From positions 62,001-126,000 of the forward strand of contig NZ_JARXLA010000005.1 of assembly GCF_029872155.1 (NCBI RefSeq): a stretch of 64,000 bases of DNA, written 5' to 3'. The notes under the pieces are model-generated. The model did not search any database. It saw nothing but the letters and a program-made list of their open reading frames with translations, and was not told the DNA's origin. This document shows positions 44,328 through 52,826 of this stretch, in pieces (positions within the stretch are counted from its first letter, which is position 1; each line of letters starts with the position of its first letter). The DNA comes from Hyphomicrobium sp. D-2. GTDB taxonomy: Bacteria; Pseudomonadota; Alphaproteobacteria; Rhizobiales; Hyphomicrobiaceae. The translations under genes were made by a program, and so were the position numbers.

Positions 44328-45245
44328 TCAGCGCTGATATTTCATTGCGCTGACGATCCACTGCCACTCATTGGCCTGCGCGCCAGATAGTTCAGTGGGC
44401 TGCTGAGTGGCATGCCGGTGATGCATTGCCCGTGCGTCATAGGCGATGAACTGATTGAGGAGCCATTCGCGGAAGGCGCCGTCGGGTTTGCGACCCATCG
44501 CCTTCGCTGCATCCTTTATCCATGCGGTTGCAACCCGATGTCCGGCATCGGAATCGGGTGTATGGCCTGCGTTCAAGGCATCGAGAGCCTGTTCGGTGGC
44601 GCGTTGCGCAGCGGCGATGAAAGCATTGAGATCAAAGTCCTGCGTCCACATGCCGGCCATGCTTTCACGCATTTCATCAACAAACGTGGCGTCCGAAAGC
44701 ACCGCCGTCACTTCGTCCATGATCGCCTTCTGCTCCTGCGTCGGCATGCTTGGAAGGTCTTCTGTGCCCAATGCAATGATCTGCTGACGCACAGCGCTCG
44801 TGAGGTTGGCGTCCTCTGTAACGCTGGTGAGAAAGCTGCGGATGGTGCTGCGGAAATGCTGTTGCGATTGATGGGTCACGGTCCAGAGTTCCCTTAGATC
44901 CTGAGGTGTGGGGTTGTTCAACTTCAAGACCGACCGCAATGCTTCGGCGGTACGCTGGGCAGCAGAAATTTCTGCTTCGATCGCCTGTAGACGCAGCGAA
45001 AGAACCTCGGTGAGCGAGAGATTTTTCGCTACTGTCCTGCCAATCTCCGCAAGGCTTATTCCTGCCTGATGCATCGCCACAATCAGATCCAGTTTTGCTA
45101 GGTCAGCTTCCGAATACATCCGGTATCCGCTGGCCGTCCGCGCGGTTGGCGGCAGCAATCCTGTGTCGGAATAAAAGCGCAATCGCCTGACGGGGATTCC
45201 GCTCATCTTTGCGACTTCGCCGATTGTGTGAATGTGGTCGGTCAT
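44328..45245 (-). CDS. MerR family transcriptional regulator
   Basis: The 305-residue protein has an N-terminal MerR helix-turn-helix (Ile-Gly-Glu-Val-Ala-Lys-Met-Ser-Gly-Ile, about 8-17; Arg-Arg-Leu-Arg-Phe-Tyr-Ser-Asp-Thr-Gly-Leu-Leu, about 19-30) and the wing and linker coiled coil to about residue 115. The large effector part that follows resembles TipA-type ligand-binding domains in size, but I see no diagnostic motif. There are no metal-binding cysteines, so it is not a metal sensor of the MerR/ZntR kind. It is divergent from the DUF924 gene across 151 bp. Confidence 0.87.
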   Translation of the reverse strand: MTDHIHTIGEVAKMSGIPVRRLRFYSDTGLLPPTARTASGYRMYSEADLAKLDLIVAMHQAGISLAEIGRTVAKNLSLTEVLSLRLQAIEAEISAAQRTAEALRSVLKLNNPTPQDLRELWTVTHQSQQHFRSTIRSFLTSVTEDANLTSAVRQQIIALGTEDLPSMPTQEQKAIMDEVTAVLSDATFVDEMRESMAGMWTQDFDLNAFIAAAQRATEQALDALNAGHTPDSDAGHRVATAWIKDAAKAMGRKPDGAFREWLLNQFIAYDARAMHHRHATQQPTELSGAQANEWQWIVSAMKYQR

Positions 45246-45396
45246 GGAAAATCTCTGGGGCCTCCAGCAGGTGGAGAGTCAACAGGGTGAAAACTTTTCT
45301 ATTCGTTAGTCTATTTCGGGCGATGGAACGGCTGCGCGTGCATCGGGATTCTATGTTGGTTGACGCGCGGAATTTGGAACCACAGGGCGAGGAAAC

Positions 45397-45963
45397 ATGA
45401 CGGCTGCTTCAAACACCGATCCGGCATGGGTGTCAGATGTTCTGACGTTCTGGTTCGACAAGCTCGGCCGTAAAGGCTGGTTTGTGAAGGATGCGGCGAT
45501 CGACGACGAGATCCGGCAGCGGTTTGCGCCTCTCGTCGATGAAATCAACCGTCGTCCCATCGATACGGCAATTTCCAGCCCGGACCACGTGCTGGCCAGC
45601 GTGATCGTTCTCGACCAGTTCACGCGCAACATCTATCGCGGTGAGCCGCAGTCATTTGCTTACGATGAGCTGGCGCGGGCAGTGGCGCGACTGGCGATCG
45701 CGCTGCATATGGACAACCGCATTCCTCTGGATCGCCGGGTGTTTCTGTATCTGCCGTTTGAACACAGCGAAGCGCTGGCGGATCAGGAGCGCGCGGTTGA
45801 GCTTATCAGCACGTTGGGCGACGCCGAGTTCACACGCTATGCCGAGGCGCATCGCGATGTCATCGCGCGTTTCGGCCGCTTTCCCCATCGCAACGCCATT
45901 CTGGGGCGGCCTTCAACCGCTGAGGAAACCGCATTCCTGCAGCAGCCGGGCAGTTCATTCTAG
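45397..45963 (+). CDS. DUF924 family protein
   Basis: The 188-residue protein matches DUF924: Val-Leu-Thr-Phe-Trp-Phe near the start, Leu-Asp-Gln-Phe-Thr-Arg-Asn-Ile-Tyr-Arg-Gly (about 74-84), Phe-Leu-Tyr-Leu-Pro-Phe-Glu-His-Ser-Glu (about 114-123) and Arg-Phe-Pro-His-Arg-Asn near the C-terminus. It is a soluble helical protein of unknown function. It is divergent from the MerR gene, so that regulator may control it. A bidirectional terminator follows. Confidence 0.9.
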   Translation: MTAASNTDPAWVSDVLTFWFDKLGRKGWFVKDAAIDDEIRQRFAPLVDEINRRPIDTAISSPDHVLASVIVLDQFTRNIYRGEPQSFAYDELARAVARLAIALHMDNRIPLDRRVFLYLPFEHSEALADQERAVELISTLGDAEFTRYAEAHRDVIARFGRFPHRNAILGRPSTAEETAFLQQPGSSF

Positions 45964-46025
45964 CTGCTTGCCGTCGGGGCACGGTTGTCCGCGCGCGGGC
46001 TGATCAGCACGACGAGATTAAAAAA

Positions 46026-46057
46026 AACGCACGGCCGATTTCTCGGTCGTGCGTTTT
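46026..46057. terminator. Bidirectional terminator between the DUF924 and DEAD-box genes
   Basis: AACGCACGGCCGA (46026-46038) pairs with TCGGTCGTGCGTT (46043-46055), with a single G-U pair and a four-base loop. T-runs flank it on both strands (TTTTC on plus, a run of As on the other side), so it can end both convergent transcripts. Confidence 0.9.
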
Positions 46058-46086
46058 CTTATTCTGGAGCTGGCCAGCTGGAGCGA

Positions 46087-47880
46087 TTACTCGCTCGCGG
46101 CCTTTACTGGCCGGCGCACCGGCTTGCGCAGGAACGCGGGGATGTTGTCGGCAAATGCCAGCGAACGCTTCTCCGGCTGCCGATCGCGATCGCGTGGCGT
46201 GCGATCACGGTTGTCGGAACGCTGTTCCTGCTGCGGCCGCGGCGCGCGCGCCTGCTGTGCGCGTTCCGGCTGCTGCTCGTTACGGGGAGCAGACTGCCGT
46301 GGCGCCCGGTCTTCGTTACGCGGCTGACGCGAAGGAGCTGAGTTTTCCGACGTGGGTGCAGCGCGGGCTACCGGCGCAGCGGCTGCTGCCTCGGTGGCCG
46401 GTGCGGACGCTGACGATGCGGCGCGTGCCTCACCGTTACCGCGTCCACCGCGACGGCGAGAGCGGCGCGGCTTATCGGAGGAACGCTCCGCAGCAAGCTG
46501 CGGTTGGTCGCCCTCAACGCCTGCTGCAACAGGAGCTTCAGCACGCTTGGCAGAACCGGAACCGGAGCGGCGCGATCTGTCGTCCGAGCTGCGGGCTTGC
46601 GAACCGGCTTCCGCAGACTGCGAACGACCGCTACCACTGCCGCTGCGGCCGCGCTTTGCGTTGTTGCGCCCGCCACGTCCACGGCGCTTCTTGCCGGCTT
46701 CCGCGAAGTCTTCCTCGGACGGAGCATCACCGATCCACTCGGCCGGTTCGCCCAGCATTTTCTCGATTTCCTTCATCGACTTCAGTTCGTCGAAGGTTAC
46801 GAGCGAGGTGGAATGGCCCTCTTTGCCGGCGCGCCCGGTGCGGCCGATGCGATGCACGTAGTCATCGGTCTGCCAGGGCAGGTCGAAGTTGAACACGTGG
46901 CTGACATCGGGGATGTCGAGGCCGCGCGCCGCAACATCGCTTGCCGCGAGCAGTTTCAGTTCGCCGGAACGGAACTTGTCCAGCGTTTCCATGCGGCTCT
47001 TCTGGTCAAGGTCGCCGTGCAGTGCACCTGCCGAGAAGCCATGCTTCGTCAGCGATTTATGCAGGATGGCGACATCAACCTTGCGGTTGCAGAAGATGAT
47101 GGCGTTGCGGACGTTGGTTTCGCGGATAAGCTCGCGCAGCATCTCGCGCTTCACCCAGTCCTCGCCGCCTTCGCAATACTGGAAGCGCTGGGTGATCGTC
47201 TTCGCGGTTGTGGCTGGCGGAGCAACCTCAACGCGTTCCGGATTGGTCAGGAACTGGCTAACCAGGCGCGTGATTTCCGGCGGCATCGTTGCCGAGAAGA
47301 ACAGCGTCTGACGGCGCGGCGGCAGCAGCTTGCAGATCTTCTCGATGTCGGGAATGAAGCCCATGTCGAGCATGCGGTCGGCTTCGTCGATGACGAGAAT
47401 TTCCACGCCCATCAGCATCACGCGGCCGCGCTGGAAATGATCGATCAGGCGTCCGGGAGTAGCGATGAGAACATCTACACCGCGATCAAGGCGTTTCACC
47501 TGATCTTCCATCGACACGCCGCCGATGAGTAGTGCGAGGTTGAGCTTGTTGTTGACGCCGTACTTCTCGAAGCTTTGGGCCACCTGGGCGGCCAGCTCTC
47601 GGGTCGGGGCCAAAATCAGCGAGCGGGGCATCCGGGCCCGGGCTCTGCCCGTCTCAAGACGGGTAATCATCGGCAGCACGAAGGAAGCCGTTTTGCCGGT
47701 TCCCGTCTGCGCAATGCCAAGAACATCACGGCCGGTGACGGCGATGGGAATGGCGGCGGCTTGAATCGGGGTGGGGGATTTGTATCCGGCGGCATCTATG
47801 GCCGCCTGCACCTTGGAACTCAAGCCGAGCTCCGCGAAGGTTTTGCTTTCCAAAAGTAAACGTCTCCGTCCTGCGTTCAT
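46087..47880 (-). CDS. DEAD-box RNA helicase, RhlE type
   Basis: The 597-residue protein contains the full set of DEAD-box motifs: Q motif (Thr-Pro-Ile-Gln), motif I Ala-Gln-Thr-Gly-Thr-Gly-Lys-Thr, motif II Asp-Glu-Ala-Asp, motif III Ser-Ala-Thr and motif VI His-Arg-Ile-Gly-Arg-Thr-Gly-Arg-Ala-Gly. The last 200 residues are a basic, low-complexity Arg/Gly/Ser/Ala tail rich in Arg-Gly and Arg-Ser, typical of RhlE-like helicases and likely to bind RNA. It unwinds RNA in ribosome assembly, RNA decay or cold adaptation. The ATG at 47880 is preferred over a 52-codon upstream extension. Confidence 0.9.
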   Translation of the reverse strand: MNAGRRRLLLESKTFAELGLSSKVQAAIDAAGYKSPTPIQAAAIPIAVTGRDVLGIAQTGTGKTASFVLPMITRLETGRARARMPRSLILAPTRELAAQVAQSFEKYGVNNKLNLALLIGGVSMEDQVKRLDRGVDVLIATPGRLIDHFQRGRVMLMGVEILVIDEADRMLDMGFIPDIEKICKLLPPRRQTLFFSATMPPEITRLVSQFLTNPERVEVAPPATTAKTITQRFQYCEGGEDWVKREMLRELIRETNVRNAIIFCNRKVDVAILHKSLTKHGFSAGALHGDLDQKSRMETLDKFRSGELKLLAASDVAARGLDIPDVSHVFNFDLPWQTDDYVHRIGRTGRAGKEGHSTSLVTFDELKSMKEIEKMLGEPAEWIGDAPSEEDFAEAGKKRRGRGGRNNAKRGRSGSGSGRSQSAEAGSQARSSDDRSRRSGSGSAKRAEAPVAAGVEGDQPQLAAERSSDKPRRSRRRGGRGNGEARAASSASAPATEAAAAAPVARAAPTSENSAPSRQPRNEDRAPRQSAPRNEQQPERAQQARAPRPQQEQRSDNRDRTPRDRDRQPEKRSLAFADNIPAFLRKPVRRPVKAASE

Positions 47881-48055
47881 GCGTTCCCGCGCCAGACGCC
47901 TGTTGGAAAGGCGGCAGCGGGTGACGGAGCGCAGGGGGAGTGGCGAAAAGGGCCTAACCGGAAATATCGGCAATCTCGAAAAGGGACGAAGTAAATAGGC
48001 ATCCCCTGCGCTCGAGCCGTCTGTGTGCTTGCACATGCCAGCTTGAAACGCAAGA

Positions 48056-48129
48056 AAAACCGCGGTCTGTGGCGTTGAACCGCGGGTTTTCCAGTCAATT
48101 TCGGGCCACGAAGCGTGTTTCGTGGCCCG
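48056..48129 (-). terminator. Tandem hairpins ending the aquaporin transcript
   Basis: There are two hairpins. CGGGCCACGAA (48102-48112) pairs perfectly with TTCGTGGCCCG (48119-48129). Further along the minus strand, CCGCGG (48080-48085) pairs with CCGCGG (48060-48065) and is followed by TTTTTC. Both lie past the aquaporin stop; the second has the form of a Rho-independent terminator. Confidence 0.75.
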
Positions 48130-48136
48130 AGTTTAA

Positions 48137-48805
48137 TCAATCGTTGTCGATGAGGCAGCGGCCAAGCAGGCCACCGATCACGCCGCCGAGGATTGGCGCA
48201 ACCCAGAACAGCCACAGTTGCTGCAGCGGCTCACCAAGGGCAACAGCCGCCGAGGCAAGGCTGCGGGCCGGGTTGATAGAAGCGTTATCGACCGGGATCG
48301 CCATGATCTGAGTGGCCGCCAGCGCAAGACCGATAGCGATGGCAGCGAAGCCAGCCGGAGCGCGCGAAGAGGTGACACCCATGATGATGAAGATGAACGC
48401 TGCCGTCAGCACAACCTCGATCAGGAAGGCCGAGAACAGCGGGTAGAAGTCGCCGCCGTACATGTTGGCGGCGAAGTTGCCGACCTCAAAGCCGCTCTTG
48501 CCGGCGGCAATCAGATAGAACACGAACGCTGCGGCCACGGCGCCTGCGCACTGCGCAATGATGTAGCCGATTGCGTTGGCAGCCGAGAACCGTCCGCCGG
48601 CAACAAGGCCGAGCGTTACGGCTGGATTGAAATGACCGCCGGAGATATGGCCAACGGCGTAGATCATCGCCATCACCGTGAAGCCGAGTGACAGTGCGAC
48701 GCCAATGATGCCTGCGTTCGGAAATGCAAACAGAGCAGCTCCGAGCACGGAAGCCACGAGCATGAATGTGCCGAGAAATTCAGCGGCCAGCGCCTTCATC
48801 CGCAT
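48137..48805 (-). CDS. aqpZ: Aquaporin Z-type water channel
   Basis: The 222-residue MIP family channel has six membrane helices and the two half-helix pore motifs: His-Phe-Asn-Pro-Ala-Val-Thr (first NPA) and Ser-Ile-Asn-Pro-Ala-Arg-Ser (second NPA). The Arg after the second NPA and the small residues of the filter fit a water-selective channel. The ATG at 48805 gives the usual N-terminus; the upstream 30 codons are probably not translated. Confidence 0.93.
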   Translation of the reverse strand: MRMKALAAEFLGTFMLVASVLGAALFAFPNAGIIGVALSLGFTVMAMIYAVGHISGGHFNPAVTLGLVAGGRFSAANAIGYIIAQCAGAVAAAFVFYLIAAGKSGFEVGNFAANMYGGDFYPLFSAFLIEVVLTAAFIFIIMGVTSSRAPAGFAAIAIGLALAATQIMAIPVDNASINPARSLASAAVALGEPLQQLWLFWVAPILGGVIGGLLGRCLIDND

Positions 48806-49087
48806 TGTATTATCCCCATTGCTGTGATCGCTTCGTTTTTTGATTGAGAACGCACACTGCAACCGGGCACACCTGCCGAAGCGGACAGGCGGCACCGTGC
48901 GCGATGTCTACTGCTTCGACGGCGTGAAAGGCAACGTGAAACAGGGCATTGTTTCTATTGACGTAACCGCGCAGCAACGTCGTCGAAAGCAATTCGACTC
49001 AATACGCTTTTCAATTTCATTCTGTGCCAGAATGGGTTGCAACGGATTCGGCGCGCGATGACACAGTAGAAAACTGGATGGCTCGAC

Positions 49088-50473
49088 ATGCATGTAACCG
49101 GAGTGCTCGAGGCTCCCCGGCAAGGGGAAACACACAATCGGCGGCCCGGTCGGGCGAATCGCCAGAACGCCACCGAGGTGCAGGCGCTGAAGGCGCGGGA
49201 CAATACCACCAACTGGAAATACCTCGCGCGCATCTATCTCGTCATTGCTGTCTCCGTTACCGCAACAGCATGGGCGCTGGAGTCGGCAAAGGTTGGCGAG
49301 CTGTCATGGTTGATCGCCATTTCCGTCACGCTCGCGGCCATCGTGGCCATCGGCGCTTCGCAGCATCAGTTTGGCGGGGTGATCCACGAAGGCACGCATT
49401 TCATTCTGTTCGCCAACCGCAGGCTCAATGAGCTGGCGTCGGACTGGCTGGCGGCTTTTCCGCTGGTCACCACCACGTATCATTATCGGCTGCACCATCT
49501 TGCGCATCATCAGTTCGTGAACGATCACGAGCGCGATCCGGACATCAGCCAGCTGCACGAGAGCGACCACTGGCTCGACTTCCCGATCACGCATGTCGAG
49601 ATCCTTTGGAAGCTGATGAAGCAGCTTTGGCCGCCGAATCTCATCCGCTACACGATCACGCGCGCTAAATACGGCTCCATGGGCACGGGGACGCTGAACC
49701 CCTATGCCGATCCGCAGTATCCGGGCAGCAAATGGCCGTTGCGTATCGGTGCGCTGTTCATTCTCGGCGCGCCCGCAGTGCTGGTGCCGCTGAGCGCATT
49801 CGGCCATTGGCAGTCTGCCGCCATTGTGCTGCCCACGATGTGGGCGGCGGCGGTTGTCGCGCTGCTGCGGCTGCCGGCGCATCACTTTCCGCGCACGCGT
49901 CTTGCTCCGGTCGTACCCATTCGCCAACTCACCATCAGCCGCGTGACCTACATGGGGGTTCTCTATGGTGCGCTGTCGGCAGTGGCACTTGCCGGTTATG
50001 GCGATGCGTGGGGCTACTTCGGCCTGTTGTGGATCGTGCCGCTGTTCACGACGTTCCCGCTGTTCATGATCCTGCGTCAGTGGGTGCAGCACGGCAACGC
50101 GGATCGCGGCCGCTACACCAACACGCGCGTGTTCCTTGTCGGGCCGCTGGTGCGCTATGCGGTTTTTCCGTGGGGCATGGATTATCACCTGCCGCATCAT
50201 CTGATGGCATCGGTGCCGCACTACAACCTGAAGCGCCTGCATGAACTCATGTTGCAGGATCCCGAGTATGCGGAGAAGGGCGTGATCGTCGAAGGTTATT
50301 TCGGCGATGAGGACAACGCCAATGGCCGGCCGACGGCGATGGGTGTGTTGGGGCCTGCGCACGCGCCGAAAGCGGGCGAGGCTGCTTACGTCGACAACGC
50401 AGCGATCGAATACGCCGATGTGGCTGACGCCGCAGGCATTGCTCGCGAGGTCGAGGCGTCGCTGCGGCGGTAG
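49088..50473 (+). CDS. Membrane fatty acid desaturase/hydroxylase
   Basis: The 461-residue protein has the three His boxes of membrane di-iron desaturases: His-Glu-Gly-Thr-His (100-104), His-His-Leu-Ala-His-His (136-141) and His-Leu-Pro-His-His near residue 362. Hydrophobic segments around them form about four membrane helices. It probably introduces double bonds into lipid acyl chains or modifies a carotenoid or related substrate; the exact substrate is not determinable. The last 60 residues are a variable soluble tail. Confidence 0.87.
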   Translation: MHVTGVLEAPRQGETHNRRPGRANRQNATEVQALKARDNTTNWKYLARIYLVIAVSVTATAWALESAKVGELSWLIAISVTLAAIVAIGASQHQFGGVIHEGTHFILFANRRLNELASDWLAAFPLVTTTYHYRLHHLAHHQFVNDHERDPDISQLHESDHWLDFPITHVEILWKLMKQLWPPNLIRYTITRAKYGSMGTGTLNPYADPQYPGSKWPLRIGALFILGAPAVLVPLSAFGHWQSAAIVLPTMWAAAVVALLRLPAHHFPRTRLAPVVPIRQLTISRVTYMGVLYGALSAVALAGYGDAWGYFGLLWIVPLFTTFPLFMILRQWVQHGNADRGRYTNTRVFLVGPLVRYAVFPWGMDYHLPHHLMASVPHYNLKRLHELMLQDPEYAEKGVIVEGYFGDEDNANGRPTAMGVLGPAHAPKAGEAAYVDNAAIEYADVADAAGIAREVEASLRR

Positions 50474-50519
50474 CTGCTCGCGTCAGACAGGTATCGCCTG
50501 GCGATGTTGAAAATCTAAG

Positions 50520-50555
50520 ACGCCTCGGAATCCATGCTTCCGGGGCGTTGTGTTT
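50520..50555 (+). terminator. Terminator after the desaturase gene
   Basis: ACGCCTCGGAA (50520-50530) pairs with TTCCGGGGCGT (50538-50548), with one mismatch, and is followed by TGTGTTTT. It lies 47 bases past the stop codon on the plus strand. Confidence 0.75.
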
Positions 50556-50716
50556 TGAATCTGTTGACAGCGGCCTCGGATGGACGTCATCGCAAGCATG
50601 CTGGGGGCGGGCAGCGTAGATGCGCGCTGGCGGCCGGCTCTCCGCAGGAGAGTCGCCAGCGCAACGAACAACCACGGCCGGCTCCGCGTGAGCGGAGTCG
50701 CCTAGCGCCAGCAAAA

Positions 50717-50745
50717 AAGGCCACGAACGGTGAGTTCGCGGCCTT
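50717..50745 (-). terminator. Terminator after the L,D-transpeptidase gene
   Basis: AAGGCCACGAAC (50717-50728) pairs with GTTCGCGGCCTT (50734-50745), one mismatch inside. On the minus strand it is followed by a run of Ts, which ends the L,D-transpeptidase transcript. Confidence 0.8.
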
Positions 50746-50773
50746 CATGTTGAGTGGATGTGGGAGGCTCAGC

Positions 50774-52459
50774 TCACCACCAGGGGAACGGACCCTGATT
50801 ATACTTTTTCTTCTGCTGCTTGGCAGCCTGACGGCGCTGCGGCTGGTTGCTGTATCCGAAGTTGCCCCAGTTGAAGACGTAGTAGTCGTCCTGAACTTCG
50901 GGCTTCGGCTTCGGACGCAGGATGATGCCGCCCTGCAGCTCGCCGCTCAGCAGCACAACGAACTCCGTTGCCTTGCCGGTTTCCTTGTGCAGCGGTTCAT
51001 CGGAAACGATCAGCGATGAACCGGGCAGCACCAGTTCGGAGATGCGGGCGCGGGCTTCCTCCGGGATTTCAATCCGGTCCAGCGCAGCAGCCGCTGCATC
51101 GGCGTCGGTCGGGATCGAAGGCACGGAAGCATTCAGCTTGTGGCGATACATGCCGCTTGCCTTCAGTGGCTCGTTGCCCTTGCGGCCTTCGATCGAAACA
51201 ACGTTCCAGCGCAGGTCATGACGCCCCGGCTCGAAATCGAGCGCGGTAAAGGTGTGCGTGCCGATCTGGCGATCTTCATCGACGATTGTCACGTCGGTTT
51301 CAAACACCGGCTCCATGTCCTGACGCACGTACAGCTTTTTGGCTGCGCGGCTCACGAACACTGATACCGGCGAAAGCTTGCGCTCGGCATCGCGGGCAGC
51401 TGCAACAACTTCCTGCAGCTCTGTCTCAGCAGCCTTGGCCTCTTCCTCAGCGCGGTTGCTCTCCTCCAGCGCGGGCGCCATTTCGGCGTTGACCGCCTCA
51501 AGCTTTGCCTGCGCTGCCGCGAGGCGCTCTTCCGCCTTGGTCTTGGCCGCTTCGGCCTTGTTGATGGAGTTCGGCTTGGTTGCCTTGGAGAGCACGCGCT
51601 CAGCATAGGCGAGGCCGTCGGTTGCGCGCTTTACGTTGCGCTCAGCCGTGGTCACAGCCTTCTTTGAGTTGGCGGACTGACGCGCCAGTTGCTTGGCCTT
51701 GGCGCGTGCGTCGGTTGCCTTGCGTTCCAGCTCGACTGCTTCTGTGCGCTTCGCGGCGGCGATGGCCTGGAATGCGGCCATGCGGGCAGCCAGTTCGGGC
51801 GGATCGTTCGGACCGCCTTCATAGCGCGTGTCCCTGCCGTCCTCGGTCGGCATCGGCATGGTGTGCGCCGCCTTGGTCAGCACGGCCACATTGCCCTGAT
51901 AGGGTGTGTGCTTGAACAGCTTGGGGTGCGAGATAGGCGTCGGCGCCATGTTGTTGCGGGAAACGATGACCCGCATGCCGAGCTTGGTCAGCTCGAACAT
52001 GTCACCGGCGAAGTTGTTGCGCAGGCGCACGCAGCCATGAGAGGCGGGATAGCCGGGAAGGGCGCCACCGTGCAGCGCCACGCCGGTCCAGGTGATGCGC
52101 TGCATGAAAGGCATCGCCGCGTCGTCGTAGCGGTTGGAATAGTGCTCGCGGTTTTTCTGCAGGATCGAATAGATGCCTGGCGGCGTATCGTTTGGGCTGG
52201 CACCGCTGGAAACCGGCCCATGCATGATCGGCGCACCTGTGGTGTCATACAACGTGACGCGCTGATCGCCGAGCGAAACGACAGCCAAACGCGCCGTTCC
52301 GTATCCACGCTGCTCCGTGCTGCTCTGCTGGTTTTCGGCCTCGGCGCTTTTTCTCGACTGGGCGGCGGCTGGTGCGCACAGGGCAGCACCGGCAACCGCT
52401 GTCAGCGCGACGAGAGATGGAAAGGAGAGGCGGCGACGCTGCGCATGGATAGGTGCCAT
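50774..52459 (-). CDS. L,D-transpeptidase (YkuD) with coiled-coil extension
   Basis: The 561-residue protein has a signal peptide (about 1-33, ending Pro-Ala-Ala-Ala) and a YkuD catalytic domain (about 57-170). Its active-site motif runs His130-Gly-Gly ... Ser-His-Gly-Cys143-Val-Arg, where Cys143 is the nucleophile. A long Ala/Glu/Lys/Arg-rich coiled-coil segment (about 215-370) follows, then a C-terminal beta-rich domain and a basic Gln/Lys tail ending Phe-Pro-Trp-Trp. It cross-links peptidoglycan or attaches proteins to it in the periplasm. The extra coiled coil is common in Hyphomicrobiales members. Confidence 0.9.
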   Translation of the reverse strand: MAPIHAQRRRLSFPSLVALTAVAGAALCAPAAAQSRKSAEAENQQSSTEQRGYGTARLAVVSLGDQRVTLYDTTGAPIMHGPVSSGASPNDTPPGIYSILQKNREHYSNRYDDAAMPFMQRITWTGVALHGGALPGYPASHGCVRLRNNFAGDMFELTKLGMRVIVSRNNMAPTPISHPKLFKHTPYQGNVAVLTKAAHTMPMPTEDGRDTRYEGGPNDPPELAARMAAFQAIAAAKRTEAVELERKATDARAKAKQLARQSANSKKAVTTAERNVKRATDGLAYAERVLSKATKPNSINKAEAAKTKAEERLAAAQAKLEAVNAEMAPALEESNRAEEEAKAAETELQEVVAAARDAERKLSPVSVFVSRAAKKLYVRQDMEPVFETDVTIVDEDRQIGTHTFTALDFEPGRHDLRWNVVSIEGRKGNEPLKASGMYRHKLNASVPSIPTDADAAAAALDRIEIPEEARARISELVLPGSSLIVSDEPLHKETGKATEFVVLLSGELQGGIILRPKPKPEVQDDYYVFNWGNFGYSNQPQRRQAAKQQKKKYNQGPFPWW

Positions 52460-52826
52460 TTCAATAACCCTTAGAAAGCTCTAACGCGTGATCTAACGTG
52501 AGATTCCCTAAACTCCCATTATCGGGATTGGGCTCCGTTAAAAATCTACAGTGCGACCATCATGCGGCACACAAGCCTGTGAGATGTTGCTGCCTATACA
52601 ATGTAGTCTATCGGTCAAGATTTATCGAGTTCCTCAAGGAACAATTAACCATGCCCTGGCCGAAAATCTTTGGTTAAAAATCTTTCGCTACGGGAAAGGG
52701 TTAGGTTCTCCGTGAGGTTTAGGAGGCCGTAGCCTCCCAACTCACAAAGTTTTCGGCAGTCTGACGCCATTGTGCTGGATAACTGGAGCGCGGGTTCCAG
52801 CTTGGGCGAAGGAGCAGGTCAGGCGC
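52460..52826. other. Intergenic region between the L,D-transpeptidase gene and parE
   Basis: These 367 bp hold the promoter of the L,D-transpeptidase and the 3' end of parE. Visible structures are an interrupted palindrome GTTCC-TCAA-GGAAC (52629-52642) and a hairpin GGAGGC/GCCTCC (52722-52737), the latter possibly ending the parE transcript. A nonanucleotide AAAATCTTT occurs twice near 52665-52685. No gene is supported. Confidence 0.5.

Noticed and set aside
47881-48036. Fifty-two-codon upstream extension of the DEAD-box helicase
   Set aside because: The extra N-terminus is Arg/Pro-rich and unlike RhlE-type proteins, which begin shortly before the Q motif. The ATG at 47880 fits better.
52652-52678. 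Eight-codon open frame (Met-Pro-Trp-Pro-Lys-Ile-Phe-Gly) in the L,D-transpeptidase upstream region
   Set aside because: It is on the plus strand with only a chance AAGGA nearby and no gene downstream on that strand to act as a leader for.
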